NCBI GenBank assembly: GCA_033964015.1
Contig: CM066924.1
Location: forward strand, 22,564,280-22,628,279
Direction: 5' to 3'
Source: Scolanthus callimorphus
Lineage: Eukaryota > Cnidaria > Anthozoa > Actiniaria > Edwardsiidae
DNA: 64,000 nucleotides
Position 1 is the first letter of the stretch; the number at the start of each line of letters is the position of its first letter. The notes below the pieces were generated by a model. It made no database searches. It had not been told where the DNA came from and was given only the letters and a program-made list of their open reading frames with translations. This document shows positions 1 through 12,509 of this stretch, in pieces. Both the position numbers and the translations under genes were made by a program.

Positions 1-77
1 TGACCTTATCTGGTACAAAAGCAACTTTTTGAAACTATAGCCACCTTGTAAACCGAAGAATGCTTGCTATTACGTAC

Positions 78-2588
78 CATTTCCAGAGTGGTCAGCGGTT
101 GGTCCTGTGAGCGCTGATGGGGTACTCCCCTTGTGAATTGTCCAGTCAAACTGATCTTGTGTGCTGAGGTTTGACCAGCCAGGGCATAATCCTTGATCGA
201 AATTACAATCACCTGGGCAACAGAGATATTAATATGGGTACAAGAAATCAGTCTGGCGGAAACTTGTGCGCGCTTTTAGAAATCTGTTGTAAACCTCGGA
301 ATAACCATCAACAAACACAATTTAAGGCCTAGGGCATTCGTCGAATTAAAATCGCGTCGAATACATTAAAAACAATAATTTGTTATTTGAAAGTGTAATG
401 AGTCGGCATCGTTTGAAAATGTAATCGACGCGACCCTAATTCGACGTATGCCCTAGGCCTAATACTTGATTCCCTGAATTCAATCGAAAATATCGCACTG
501 CTTTCCTTAAATCGTCCGATGGAAATTGATACTTTTACCATGGAGTTATTATGCGGGACGGGATAATGATGTTACTAAGCTATATTAGCTGAGCTGTTTA
601 GATGTCGATTGCGCGCAATCAGATAATTTGCATACTGACCCAGTGCCGGAGGCTGAGGTGGAGCTGTCGCCACGAAATTTGCTTTGAAGCCTTGCTCGTT
701 TGAAGCGCTATCACTTTTGAACACGAGGACCGCAGTGTCTCCTGGGATTGTGACCTTACGACCGTCAATTCGGCCACACAAGGCTGCTCCCACTTTTGTA
801 TCGGATTTGTCTTTGATGATCAACGAGTCCCATCTGAAATGAAACAATAAAGAGTTTCCAGATTTATGGTCGTCATATTTAATACCTAGAATAGGAAACA
901 CGCGAGTCGAGCTAGAGCAACAATAAACAGATCAGATAATGAAGCAGAAAGCAGATGGAAAAAAGAAAGGTTGATCACAGCAGCAAAATGCGCGCATTAA
1001 AGGTGTCTAGACTACTACACAGATAATTTCTGTAGAAAACTCATTCATTGGAAAAACTGATTTTCCCATGATAGAAGAATGGGAATTGTAGAATTTCTCA
1101 TTGATATCCATGGGAAATCCGTTACACTTCCATTCTTTGCCTTGCGAAATTCAGGTTAACAAATAATGGATTTCTACCGAGTTCCCTAAGCTAGCAGCCC
1201 TTCTCAAAATCAGCGCGGTTTTATAAAGTACAAGTGTATGGTTTGTGCTGCTTCGTTTCTCAATTTCGTCCCTGCCCCTCTCCTTCAATGCGCCATGTAA
1301 CACGTGGTCTTCTACTTACTCGCAAGTCGAGCCCCATTCGATGTTCAGCACAGGAAACGTGATATCGATGCTTGACGAGCCCGCAGGGGCCTTGATAGTC
1401 CAAGTACACGCCGCGTTGTCAGGGTAGTTGCTAGGAAAATTGGGACTTGTAAAAGTCCCGGATGCACCAGATAGTGCACCGCCACAAGCTGAAAAAGTAT
1501 CGATCACTCGTTGACTGGACAATAAAGACAAACTGCTCCGGAAACCCGCTTTAGCGGAGTCCGTCAGCATAAGAATGGGAAGCATAGAAAGGCTTTACAA
1601 TCTCCAGAAAGGCGCAAGGCCGCTCTTCTGTTATTTAAAGTGAGTTATAAAAATCCCCAGCAAGATCTACATGGCTACTTATTCACTATCAACGCCTGTG
1701 CATCGAGTTAGTTTACAAAAATATAAATCACACATAATGGAAAACAAAACGGAAAACAAATAAACAAAATAATGTAGGTAGTTTTGCGCGAGCGCCATAT
1801 GGCCGGTAGGCAGTTTGTTTGAGGTGACGATGTCTTTTATACAGAATGGCCGTTGCAGGTTTTGTTTCTGTGGGACAAGTAATCATTATTCACTGGCCTT
1901 GTTCTAAGATGTTGTTCTACTTGCTAAGATTCTACAAGCTTTTAAAAACCTGTCCCAAACCCAACGAAATCACTCGTAGCGCACTGGTTAGGGTTTGGGA
2001 TAGTAATGAAATTTTCGAAGTGCCGTACATCCAGAAGCCAACGACCGTTTACTAGGGACGATTGCAATGGCGAACAATTATTTTTAGGTTTTAAAGGACC
2101 CTCTTTCAACAACAGGCTGATTATTTGACTAGCCATGTTTTAGTACTCAGGAGAAAATATACCTATTTCAAATGCCTTTTCCGCATCAATGTCGCAAAAG
2201 GAGAAAGGAATTTGTGTTTATATCTCGGTAATTATTTTATCAACTTGGACGTCTTTATTCTGTTATCGTTCATACAAGTTGCGTGCGACTTTCTTCAAAA
2301 ACCAATATGCAGTGATGGTAAATCAGAATCAAATTTGAGTAGGCGTTGGCAGATCTCAATTTTTAATCCGCGTGAAAAAGCGAAAGCTTCTCTGTTTTTA
2401 AGGGGTTTAGCTGCATCAAATGCTGGGTTTTGGTGTAGCCATGTAGATCTCAGAAATGAGTGTTTTTCAAAAATTCAAATAGCAGACACACTACTGATTT
2501 TCCAAACTGGAAATAAGTAAAACAAAATCCTTACGGTCTATGACGGTTAGGTTTAGCAAATTAACAAATTATGTCGAAAAATAATGCC

Positions 2589-2627
<39 letters not shown>

Positions 2628-2811
2628 AGAGAAACTGTTAAAAAATATGGATAAAACTCTACTTTAGCAGTAAATGCAAAAAAATGCTAATGGAATAACA
2701 AAAAAGCAAGATATACAAAAAAAACTTCTACACACCTTGTCGCTTCTCGAATCCATAAGCTGACTCCCAAAAAGCAAGAAGAAACAACGCAGAAAAAACC
2801 TTCGCCTCCAT
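78..2811 (-). CDS. Secreted CUB-MAM domain protein, 5' part (runs off left edge)
   Basis: Four exons join in frame: 2736-2811, 1320-1488, 640-833 and 78-212, and the gene continues left of base 1. Exon 1 starts at ATG 2811 and encodes a 25-residue signal peptide with a hydrophobic core (FSALFLLAF) followed by a KR dibasic site. Exons 2 and 3 form one CUB domain: CGGALSG at its start, the FTSPNFPSNYPDNAACTW block, then CEWDSLIIKD and a second Cys in LCGRIDG. Exon 4 opens a MAM domain (GDCNFDQGLCPGW, then DQFDWTIHKG and GPTADHS). Junctions at 2736/1488 and 640/212 are phase 1, as is usual for shuffled extracellular modules; the join inside CUB is phase 2. Seen: motifs and GT/AG sites. Known: CUB and MAM are extracellular adhesion or recognition modules. 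Inferred: secreted or membrane-anchored protein; further domains and any transmembrane segment lie outside the window, so no orthologue is named. Confidence 0.82.
2591..2625. repeat. Poly-C tract, 35 bases
   Basis: An uninterrupted run of 35 C lies in intron 1 of the CUB-MAM gene. On the coding (minus) strand it is poly-G. The length may be unreliable, because such runs are hard to sequence. Confidence 0.95.
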
Positions 2812-4947
2812 CCTGTTTCTAGAGTGTCTTCTTCTATGGACTCGTAAAAATGAGGAGGAAGACTTGAAAGTTTGCGCTAAATAATCCACTCCCTTGAAAC
2901 TCAGTAATTGGGACTTGATCAGGAGGGATGTTTCCTTCCGGGCGAATATGAAACAAATAGGAAATTTACTGATTTAATCGCGCGTTTCCTAAAAATGTTT
3001 ATACATGTCGTCCTGGGATGTGTATCAATTTCAAGAATTTTAGTATATGAACTCATTAAAATAGAAAATTTTGCGGATTTTTGTATAGATTTAGGCACTA
3101 CCTAAATGTGGAGCTCACAAGAGTATGACACGACTCCAAATGCCGGTTTCATATATTAGCTCAAAATTGTTTTGAGTTCATTTGTATTATAGGGCGGTAG
3201 TTGAGTGCTCAATAACGACAATTCATTTTTCGTTTGAATTCAGAACCCTGCGAGCACAGGTTTCTTGTTTGTTTGTCTGTCTGTTGTGAGCTAGCAAAGT
3301 GTCTCGTGTCTCCGGGTATTTTCGCGTGGTTGTTTGTCCTTTTTTTTCGCGATCGTGAAATTCCAGACACGCGAAACTTTGCTAGCTACGACTGACAGAA
3401 AGAAACCTCCTATCCCCGATGACACACTATTAAGCCGCGAAATTATTCGCAGTCGAATTAAAATCGGCGCGTTTGGATTTAGGCCTGAGACGTTTCGGTT
3501 TGGAGATAGGATTTCTTCTAATGCGCTCACCGAGACAATTTTATTTTTGATGGCTGCAAAAGCGACATCAGGGAGGATAGAAACGAACCAACACGCATAC
3601 ATAAAGCTGAAGCGTTTTCCGCGCCACTTAGTGATACTAAACAGGGTTTTCGTTTTTCTAAGAGTATGGTGCTACGCTCACCGGCCTCTGGCTCGAATGG
3701 GAGCTCCGCAAAGATTAATAAAAGAGCTTTGTCAAACTATGGACACAGCCGTGCAAAAAGGTCTGCAATGTTAGATCTTGCTGCCTCGCAAACGGTTGTA
3801 AACTGAACCTATGTTTGCCATGCATGACAACAGTTAGTAGTATTACAGCAATGATTGGAAATCGGCGTTCTGTTTATCCCGCATTGTCACAAATGTATTT
3901 TTAGCTTATACAAATAGGAAATACTAAGCTTCGCACCTAGAAATCATAGCAACGGAAAAAAACTTGTAAAATTTCACTACAGTTTTAAGTTGCGCTTCGG
4001 TTTTGCCTCTTGTGCTATTTTCATTTTTCCCTTTTTTTTGTATGGAAAGATAACACAAAGCTCTCTTTATTTCCCTAAAAAAAATATTTCTGTATTTTTC
4101 ATGGAAAAGAAGACAATGCTCTCTTGATAAAATGTAACCTTATCAATGCTGGCTGAAGTAATCGAAAATAACGCCACATCACATTATTGCATTTACTGTT
4201 AATTGGCTTCCGGGAGCCTTAACGCGGATTTCAAAAGTCAACAAATGGTGGTCAATAGGAATTGTTTGCACCTAGTATAGTTTGTGTAATTATGTGGGGA
4301 AAATCAAAGCTATTTCGTTTCTTTTCACATGAAAATAAAATACAAAAACACGGCACTTAACTAAAAAAAATTGTCCTCGAAACAATACTTAATCATTCTT
4401 TTAAAGAAATGGACTTGCTCGTCACACTTGTAGCATACAGGTTTTCTATACTGTGGCAATGTAGTATTCCCCTATTTCAAAAGTTGCTTTACCATGCTAG
4501 CAGAGCTTTCTCCTGTGAGCCTTTTATCATGTCGTAGTCATTCGCGTCTCTGTGTATTTCGCGTAAACAACAAAAACAACGCGCACACCGAATCGCGAAT
4601 AAATAGGTCAACGTAAAAGAGAGATACAGTAGTGGAAAAGCCTCTGCTAGCAGGGAAAAGTTGCTTTTGGATTTGCTCTTTGTTACTTTTGTTCGTCGAG
4701 CGCTATTTGGTGGTCACTCAAGCTGCGTGCTTCGACAACCAAATAGCGTAGGCCAAAGCAATCATTATCAAATGATGTATAACTCTTGGTGTGCAATCAT
4801 TCCTTTGGGATATTTTTTAACAAAAGAGCGGCAGCCATGTTGGATGAAAGAACAAAGGGAGCAAATTAACTTTTTTGTTCTGTACATCCAACATGGCCGC
4901 CTGTGACTTCATATGCACACCAAGAATAGACGTCCTCGGCTTGGGCG
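2812..4947. other. Non-coding stretch upstream of the CUB-MAM gene
   Basis: No exon with family resemblance was found. The first few hundred bases should hold the CUB-MAM promoter on the minus strand; no clear TATA box is visible. Two overlapping antiparallel reading frames at 3291-3774 sit in a locally CpG-rich patch but match no family I recognise. Confidence 0.5.
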
Positions 4948-4951
4948 TTAA

Positions 4952-5142
4952 GGGCGTTTTAGACTGTACGATTTTCGCCTACAATCATCGCATGCGACAT
5001 GCTCGCATCAGCATACGACTCGAATCGCAAAGTCTAAATCAGCCCTACAACTCCTCTACGACATGCGCTTGCGAGCTAAGTCATGTCGCAAGCGTGTCGC
5101 ATGCGATGGTTGTAGGCGAAAATCGTACAGTCTAAATCGGCC
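4952..5142. mobile_element. MITE with TTAA flanks
   Basis: About 190 bp with terminal inverted repeats of about 50 bp. The left end reads GGGCGTTTTAGACTGTACG and the right end is its near complement, CGTACAGTCTAAATCGGCC. The sequence TTAA lies at 4948-4951 and again at 5143-5146, as expected for piggyBac-type insertion. No coding capacity. Confidence 0.75.
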
Positions 5143-5144
5143 TT

Positions 5145-5608
5145 AATGTTTTCCCATTTCATAATCACGTGGTACTCATTTGAATGATCTTTCTTTGTTT
5201 TGGATGCTTCCATATGCAATAAAAGTACTTTCCGCGTGCTCTCTGGTTTCTTACAAACACGAGGGGGATGTTGGGAGAACTGATCAAAACTTGAAAGACA
5301 CGAGCCGAAGGCGAGTGTCTTTCAAGTTTTATCAGTCCGACCAACATTCCCCGAGTGTTTGTAAGAAACCAGAGAGCACGCAGAAAGTATTTTTATTGCT
5401 TTTAGAAAATAACATACACACGCGCGACAGCGTTGCGTGACAATCGTGTTTCTCAGGTCTCTTACGAACACGCTTTTTAACCAATCAGAATGCGCACATT
5501 CACAATACAACATAGGTGTTATTTTCTAAATATCATTCGGTGCGTAGCAGAAGAATAAAATAATAGTCATGGGAATGCCACGTGATCTGAAATGGGAAAA
5601 CATTACGC
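5145..5608. mobile_element. MITE with TAATGTTTTCCCATTTC ends
   Basis: The ends are inverted copies of TAATGTTTTCCCATTTC followed by ATCACGTGG. Inside is a second long hairpin at about 5219-5400, with arms reading GTGCTCTCTGGTTTCTTAC and its complement. The element starts at the right flank of the preceding TTAA MITE. A much shorter relative with the same ends lies at 61529-61673. Confidence 0.7.
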
Positions 5609-6884
5609 CCAAACCGAGGAGTTAATGACAGAATCGCATTATTTCGAGATCAGTACAAGATACGAAAATTGAAATATCCACAATACCGGAAAATGAACTA
5701 AAAATCAATAATTATTGGCTGATATTGAAAAAACCCGAAATAAAATAATTAACATATGTGAAATCCGTTACCTTCGTATCTTGTATCTCGAAATAGTGCT
5801 ATCCGCTTATGACCGCTTGGCTGCCAGTGGCGCCGTTGGGACTCGCAAACAACAACAACAACAACAACAGTGAAGTGTTACTTTTTAGTCCCTCATGTTG
5901 TGGTAAACAGTACTTATTTTATTTTACTTTTTAGCAGTTCTTTACGGTTTACTTACATTGTAAACTTTGGCATTGCTCAAAACAGATAGCAGTTTAAATC
6001 ATGAACCATGTTTTTTTGGTGGATGAAGGTGCGCGTATCTAGTTTTTCCGCCATTTTCCACTTCGAAAATGGCGTGGTACTAGAAACTGCTGATAAATAC
6101 ATTACATTGGAGAACTCAGTTGTTTCCGCAGCAACAAGCTAAATAGTGAACAAGAGCTTTCATGACATTTCTTTGATTTTCTTTCGTGTGGGGTGTATCA
6201 GTCAAGAGGCCTACACCCATGACAGATCAGATTAAGGACCGCGGTGAACATTTTGTTTCATGCGATACATTTTATTTTTCTTTCGTCTTCTCTGATTCAG
6301 CAACCGCAAGCGAGCTAACTTTATGTTCGTGACGGGGCGAATTTCCCGTATATAGTGAAATTTTGAGGGTGAAGTTGACTCCAGTCAGGAGCCCATAAGT
6401 AGGAGCTTTCATCTTTGGTACTGGGTCCGTGAGGCAGCGTTTTTCCTGACCTATCTATTTTTAGAACAAATTTGGCGCGAATCGTTGTAGAAATTGTCCA
6501 ATCAGCGTCCAGTCAGCTTCCAAGTCTCAATATTGTATAAATTATCTCCATCGATAAACATGACAGAAAGAAGCGAAGACTGATTTTGTGAGTCAAATTC
6601 CTCATGTAAATGTCTAAAGTAGTTTATTACTCAGTTCGGATAACAATTATAGCAGAAGTCCCAACCTCAAAATACCCCCGAAAAACCGCGTTTTGGCCTC
6701 CACCGCAATCTTGTGTTTCGGCACTGTGCGGACCTCTTGGGGAATCAGAAACAAATTTAAAATGCAAATTTGCATCTAAAAATAACTAGGTCAGGAAATG
6801 CGCTGCCTCAACTATATAGGTTAGATGAAAGCTCCTACTTATGGGCTCCTGCTCCAGTAGAAATGGGTCATATGATGCGCACGG
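5609..6884. other. Intergenic, no gene seen
   Basis: It contains a (CAA)n microsatellite at about 5848-5871 and, at about 5803-5848, a fragment matching the tail of the tRNA-type SINE seen at 17246. Nothing coding is supported. Confidence 0.5.
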
Positions 6885-7722
6885 CATGTCACACCATTTA
6901 CACCGTGAGATCTGTACACTGTGCCCTGCGATGGTGTAAACCGTGACCTGTCACGCTATGTTCACAATTTGGTAACGTGACATCTAACACACATTATTAT
7001 TCAGCACATCGATGCACTGCCCAAATATGGTCATTGGAACGCCAATAGCTGTCTTCTGTACATGACAGCTATCCTGCGATATCCGTCTCTGAGGAAAATG
7101 TGATGTTTTGAGCTCGTAAATAATACACAAAAGTCACTTTTTTCGTTTTTTTTGTGCTATCGATGTGCTGAATAATAAAACCATTATCCTGCTCGATTTT
7201 GCAGAATATCGTCTGATTTTAGCCAACTCGGGACTTCGTCCCTCGTCGGCTAAGTATCAGACGATATTCTGCGCAATCTCGCAGGATAATGGTTAAATGT
7301 ACATTGTGACACCTATCACACCATGTGATGACGTGACATCTGTCACACAATGTGACACCGTGACATCTACTTCCCACCAAGTGGTAACGTGACATCCATC
7401 ACACAATGTACATTGTGACATCTATCACACCATGTGATGACGTGACATCTATCACACCATGTGATGACGTGACATCTATCACACCATGTGACACCGTGAC
7501 ATCTACTTCCCACCAAGTGGTAACGTGACATCCATCACACAATGTACGTCGTAATATCTATCACACCATGTGATGACGTGACATCTATCACACCATGTGG
7601 CACCGTGACATCTATCACACCATGTGATGACGTGACATCTATCACACCCCATGTGGCACCCTGACATCTATCTCACCGAATGTTAACGTGACATCGGTCA
7701 CACCATACACACCGTGACATGT
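6885..7722. repeat. 27-bp minisatellite array interrupted by inverted-repeat insertions
   Basis: Tandem units of about 27 bp follow the pattern CGTGACATCTATCACACCA then TGTGATGA. Units are well kept from 7296 to about 7690 and degenerate at 6885-6985. The two parts are separated by two inverted-repeat elements at 6990-7178 and 7178-7295. A variant unit (ACTTCCCACCAAGTGGTAA) recurs, suggesting a higher-order repeat. The right edge overlaps the last codons of the GPCR gene. Confidence 0.85.
6990..7295. mobile_element. Two adjoining inverted-repeat elements inside the minisatellite
   Basis: The first has ends ATTATTCAGCACATCGAT and its complement (about 6990-7178). The second has ends AACCATTATCCTGC and its complement with long internal arms (CAGAATATCGTCTGAT; 7178-7295). 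Satellite units resume directly on both sides, so these inserted after the array existed. Confidence 0.65.
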
Positions 7723-10700
7723 CCTTTACTATCATGCCTTCCGTTACATTCTATCTTAGTGTCACGTTTTGCGTTACCCAACTCAAGCTTGTCCAAAGTC
7801 ACGTTACTCCCCCTGGTCGTCGCGTTAAGCGTCCGGGTTGAACTCGACAAGGTCTCCGAGATCCCCGCTCGTTTATTCGTCTTTAGACATGGGCAGCACA
7901 TTTCGCGCAATGCATTCCGGTAGTGCTGTCGAGTTATGACGTAAGTAAACGGATCGAGAACGAGGTTGAGGAGTAGTAGTCTCGAGGCTTGTAAATCCGC
8001 TGACCAGCTAATCCAGATGCGCGAAATGTTGCTAACGATCCTCACCTGAAAAAGTCAAGAACAAAAACATCAAATTTTATCCTTAACCTGAAAGGAACCC
8101 GTCAATTTTGATGCAAAAGTTACTGCCATTTTGTTCATTTTCTTGCGCGGAACTCTACTCCAACTAACAAACCGCGGTTTCGGCTTCCATCAATCAAAAG
8201 AGTGACAACTCTGGGTGATTTTACGCAGGCTTTTTTAACCCGGGCTTCAAAACCAAATTTTCATAAAATGCAAACAAAACTTAGAAAACGTCCATGAGCC
8301 TTTCTTAAAAGGTTGATGGACGGACGCAAAAACGCAATGTAAAGTTGGTGTTCGCAGAACAATGAAAATGACACTAAGTAACTGAAAGATTGTAAGGTCT
8401 GTCCAACCTTACACATATTTTGAATTTTATTGGAAGGCGTTACTACTGAACCTGATAGTATTTCAAATAAAGGCTAAAGAGCTTTCTCACTGAAAAGAAG
8501 ACTACGTAATCATCTTAAAATTCGTAGTAAACAGAAAATATAATGCTGCGGACTTCCTGTATCGAGCGCGCGCAGCGCGCTAAAAATGGTGGGAATTTGG
8601 GCGGTAAAATTAGCCAATCAGAATTGTTCCTCGCATCCTCGCATAGACAGGCAAGAGACTTCTGGTATCGCTCAATATAAAGCAGATGCTTTGGCCATTC
8701 AGGGGTGAGAATTCATTTTCATACAGGTTTCACGCTCAAACAATTTTGAATTGCTAATTCAGTGCTGCTTATTCTTAACATCCGCTAAAGCTGACGCGCA
8801 GCTAGCTACCTGTACTCCAATTTTCACCTCGCTTAGCCCAAATAAGGCAACTGTGCGACCTTGGTAAAGTGCTTGACTACGCCCCAGAAAGTTCATGAAA
8901 AAGATTTTGAATACAGAGCTTCCTGTCCTCAAATTCGCTTTAGGGAATGCGAAATTTAATAGCAATCGAAAGCAAAAAGGAAAATTGATCATGCACAGAA
9001 TGAATTTCCGCTCTCGAATTAAGGGAGGCGCGAAGGTAGTTGTTTTCCTAGTTCAATACAGGTGTGGCTGTTTTTAAAAAGGCGATAACAGCAATATAAA
9101 TTATAACCGGACAATTAATAAGATTACGCAGAATATCCGGTTAATTATGGCCTTCAGTAGTAATTCCTGGTTTACGGTATGATATCAGTCGTGCGTGCTG
9201 TTTTGACAAACTCAGTATAAGCTAACGGGAGGAAGATTTAAAAAAGGCGTTAATAGCATATTACAAATTAGTCTGAAACTAGATGGCATTTAAAGACCCC
9301 CAAGCCTTATTATTCGCTCCATATAATTTAAAATCCATTAGAGAGTTCACAGCTTGGGATATACTTTTTCCCAAAAAAAGGAAGAAAACACAATTCATTC
9401 GACCACTTTACTACATTATTACATTAGGTAGGCAACGCACTTAGAAAAGGTTTCAAGTTTGCCAAAGAATTTCCCAGCAACGATTTGATATATTACTACT
9501 AGGCAACGTTTTTGCTCCAAAGATTGTGGTCGCACTAGCCCGAAATAAGTATCGATTTTGGTAACTGGCAAGGTATTAGTTCGCGAAGAAACCTGGGAAA
9601 TTGACGTATTAGGGAATTAACGTTTCTGGCAAATTCTAACTTCAAAGTCAGAAAAGGGCGATCCCTGCATTACACATATACTAGTCGAGATTATACAAGA
9701 ACTTCCGAAAAAACTTTCTGAAGAAACATTTTGTTCTTCCATTGAAAGGGGAATGTAAAACGTGCATGTAAATTCGCTTTTAGCTCTAGTATGAAAGCCA
9801 AATCGAAAGTGTGAATTAATATTCCCTGAAGCCATAACATAGCTGAAACGTGCGAAACTTTAAGGTCGTGCGAAAGAGCAAACTAGAAATAAACTTCGTG
9901 TTTGACGTAGTAGAAACTGAATGGAAAACTGAACATCAGGTTCTGGTGGCTTGAACAGAGTAGCCCGAATTTCAGACGGTTTTTCCCTCATTAAAAAAAA
10001 ATGAGCGAAATGTCCTATTTAGAGTGCGAAACGAAGAAATATTCATTTGTCGAACGCGTTTAAAATTATTGACAAGCGAAATTGAAAAAATATATTTTTT
10101 TAACTCAGAATCCGAAAGCCATGTCGTTCTGTCATTTACCACCATATGCATTGCTACGCGACCTCAAAATTCACTGTGGGCGATTTTACGCAAGAAAATA
10201 GTTGTCAATTTCTTGAACCGGAAAATTAAACATTCGAGTCAAGGAAGCCAAAGGATAGCTTAAAACCATTTTGGTTAATTTTGCAATCAATGTCGGCCCG
10301 CTGAAGTGGCCGAATCCAGCGTTTTGGCTTGATTGACGGCTTAAAATCGCCAATCGCCCATCGCAACATTGAATTTTGAGGTCGCGTAGCAATGCATATA
10401 GTGGTAGGCGAGGAAAACAAGTTCTTATGCGGCTCATGCGAGGAAATCAGAATTTCGCATTTAGGCGAGGAAAACCCGTATAATGCCAGGACGTTGGCAG
10501 TACACTTGTACATTTGAATTGCCTCATGATTAAATAAGTAAATAAAGGTTTATCATAAAGTAAACGTTTTCGTTTCGTTCTTCTCGTTAAGAACGTGCAA
10601 AACGCACGTCCACTAATTGTTGTTATCGGAAACGCGGAACTAACGACTCTTATAACGTGAAAAAAATATATTGATCAAGGTGAAAATAAAACACATGTCG

Positions 10701-12509
10701 AATCCCATGATTTTTATCTCAAGTGCTTCCAATTTTATGGCTGCCGACGTTTTTCGAGTGTCGATAATCAAGACAGACATTGAACTTCAAAGAAACGTCT
10801 CTTGGAAAGGAATCACGAAACAGAGAAAATGGCGTAGCCAGAATTTGTTTTAGGTCCGCACTCAACTGTTTTCACTTCAGTTCAGCTTTCTATTTCTACT
10901 GTACATTTGTTGTGTTATTTTGGTTTCTTGAGGTACGCACGTGCGTATTTGCGTACAAGGTAGCTACTATTGTACATGCCTAATCTACGTCTTTGATGTC
11001 ATTAAAACCTTCACCAACATGACCAACTCTCAACCCCAACGTTTTCGTGAGAACACTTTTGGGGATAATAAAAGTGGATTTCATATTCCATAGAATATAT
11101 TAACGGTCAAGTTAGACCCTGCTCATTCATTCATGACTGGGCTGGGCTTACCACACAGCAGACATGGAAAACAGTTGTACTTGTTTTTATTTTTATCTAA
11201 CTTTACGTAAAACTGATGTGATGTCTGTACAGTGTTTGCTTTTCGTCCTCGCAGATTGACGCACTGCGTCGACGCACTGAGTCTTTCTAAACTCCTAAAT
11301 CGTTCACACAGATATTACGCAACGTCAATGATCAACACAAACAACTTACTACTCTTGGGAACTGTGTTTACTAAATTTTCATTAAAATGCGGCACTTGAT
11401 TTATTTTCTTTTGTTTCGCTATCGTAACAATTTCTAATATTTAGTAAACGAGCAATGTTCACAGAAATATTGTTTGCATTATATTTACGCGACTTCGAAA
11501 AGGGTAGAAAACCAACAACGAAACATACTTATAGAAGCAGACAAACTAGCAAGTAAGCAAACAAACAAAAAGAATCAGCGCACAAACAATAAAGGAGTTC
11601 ATTCAGATATGACTCGGGAAACTCGGGTAGCCACCAAAATCCGTTGCCATTCAACAAACTGGAAAAACCGGAAATAAGCAATGGAAAATCTACGGGACAA
11701 TCAGCACTAAGAAATTATGAAATATGAAATAAAATAAGTAATTTACTTACCATAAATGGTATCCAGCATATCAGAAAAATGGCGGAAATGACAATCATCA
11801 TCCGAGAAAATTGTTTTTCCAAACTTTTCTTGCTTCTTCTTTCTTCACTTTGGAAAGAAATCGAGCGAAGTCTGGAATCTCTGTGACAAAGTTTAAGCAA
11901 AACGTTAAAGTTACAAAACCCGACAGTTAAAACAAGAGAGAACCCCAAAGACGCGAAAATATAGGAGAAGACAATGTCTTCTTTGTCTGTCGCAAACCAG
12001 TTTACAGTGCAGTAAGTTCCAGTGAGGTTTCTCACAAAACTTCCAAAGCCGAAGACAGGTAAGCTAGCGATGATCGCTGAGAGACATAAGACAGAGATGA
12101 CAACTCGCTTGGCGAGCTGCACCGTGACCTTCTCTCGATGTATGAAGGGCCACTTCACGGCTACGAACCGATCCAAAGCCATACACGTAGCCACAAAACC
12201 CGATCCCATAGTACAGAACAAAGTCATGAATCCTTGATACTTGCACATATGATCCCCGCCGACCCATTTTCCAAATATGTAACATAGCCATGTGGGTATA
12301 CAAATAGCGACGATCCCAAATAGGTCAACGCACGCGAGCCCGAACACAAAAATATTGGGGCTCAGGTTTTGAGTTCGTATCAATCGCAAAGTGACCACAA
12401 TTGCAAAAACATTTGCGACGATCCCTGGAGACGCTATTAAGCCCAATATTGCTCCTTGGATGGGTTGTATTTCTTCGTACTTAGTCGGTTTATCGCTGGA
12501 ATTCGCCAT
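7698..12509 (-). CDS. PTGER4-like: Prostanoid (EP4-like) G-protein-coupled receptor, two exons
   Basis: Exons 11751-12509 and 7698-8045 join in phase 0 (ATG|GTAAGT donor, TTTTTCAG acceptor) to give 368 residues. Exon 1 carries TM1-TM6: an N-terminal glycosylation site (NSS), Cys before TM3 (DHMCKY), LDRF in place of DRY after TM3, NLTGTYC in loop 2 to pair with that Cys, and the TM6 stretch LICWIPFM. Exon 2 carries TM7, with DLQASR and then DPFTY. From memory, vertebrate EP4 has DLQAIR followed by DPWIY there, with the Arg that binds the prostaglandin carboxylate, and prostanoid-receptor genes carry an intron at the end of TM6, as here. Role (by family): plasma-membrane receptor for a prostaglandin-like lipid. 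Odd: the last residues (HVTVCMV) and the 3' UTR fall in the 27-bp minisatellite. The ligand is inferred, not shown. Confidence 0.85.
8046..11750 (-). other. Single intron of the GPCR gene
   Basis: This 3.7-kb intron has GTAAGT and CAG ends. It holds an inverted-repeat element at about 10137-10407 (arms with CATTGCTACGCGACCTCAAA). Otherwise it is AT-rich sequence in which I see nothing coding. Confidence 0.75.
10137..10407. mobile_element. MITE-like inverted repeat in the GPCR intron
   Basis: The left arm, about 35 bp including GCATTGCTACGCGACCTC, returns as its complement at the right end. Size about 270 bp; no coding capacity. Confidence 0.6.

Noticed and set aside
1489..1585. Extension of the CUB exon upstream to ATG 1585
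   Set aside because: The peptide is not a signal sequence, and a phase-1 acceptor (TTTTTCAG) at 1489 joins perfectly to the signal-peptide exon at 2736-2811.
3334..3774. 146-codon frame on the plus strand, with a 103-codon antiparallel frame
   Set aside because: No recognisable domain, no splice context, and two overlapping open frames in a CpG-rich patch; coding status not supported.
6885..7722. CRISPR-like regular repeats
   Set aside because: Units are directly tandem with no unique spacers, in an animal genome; a minisatellite.
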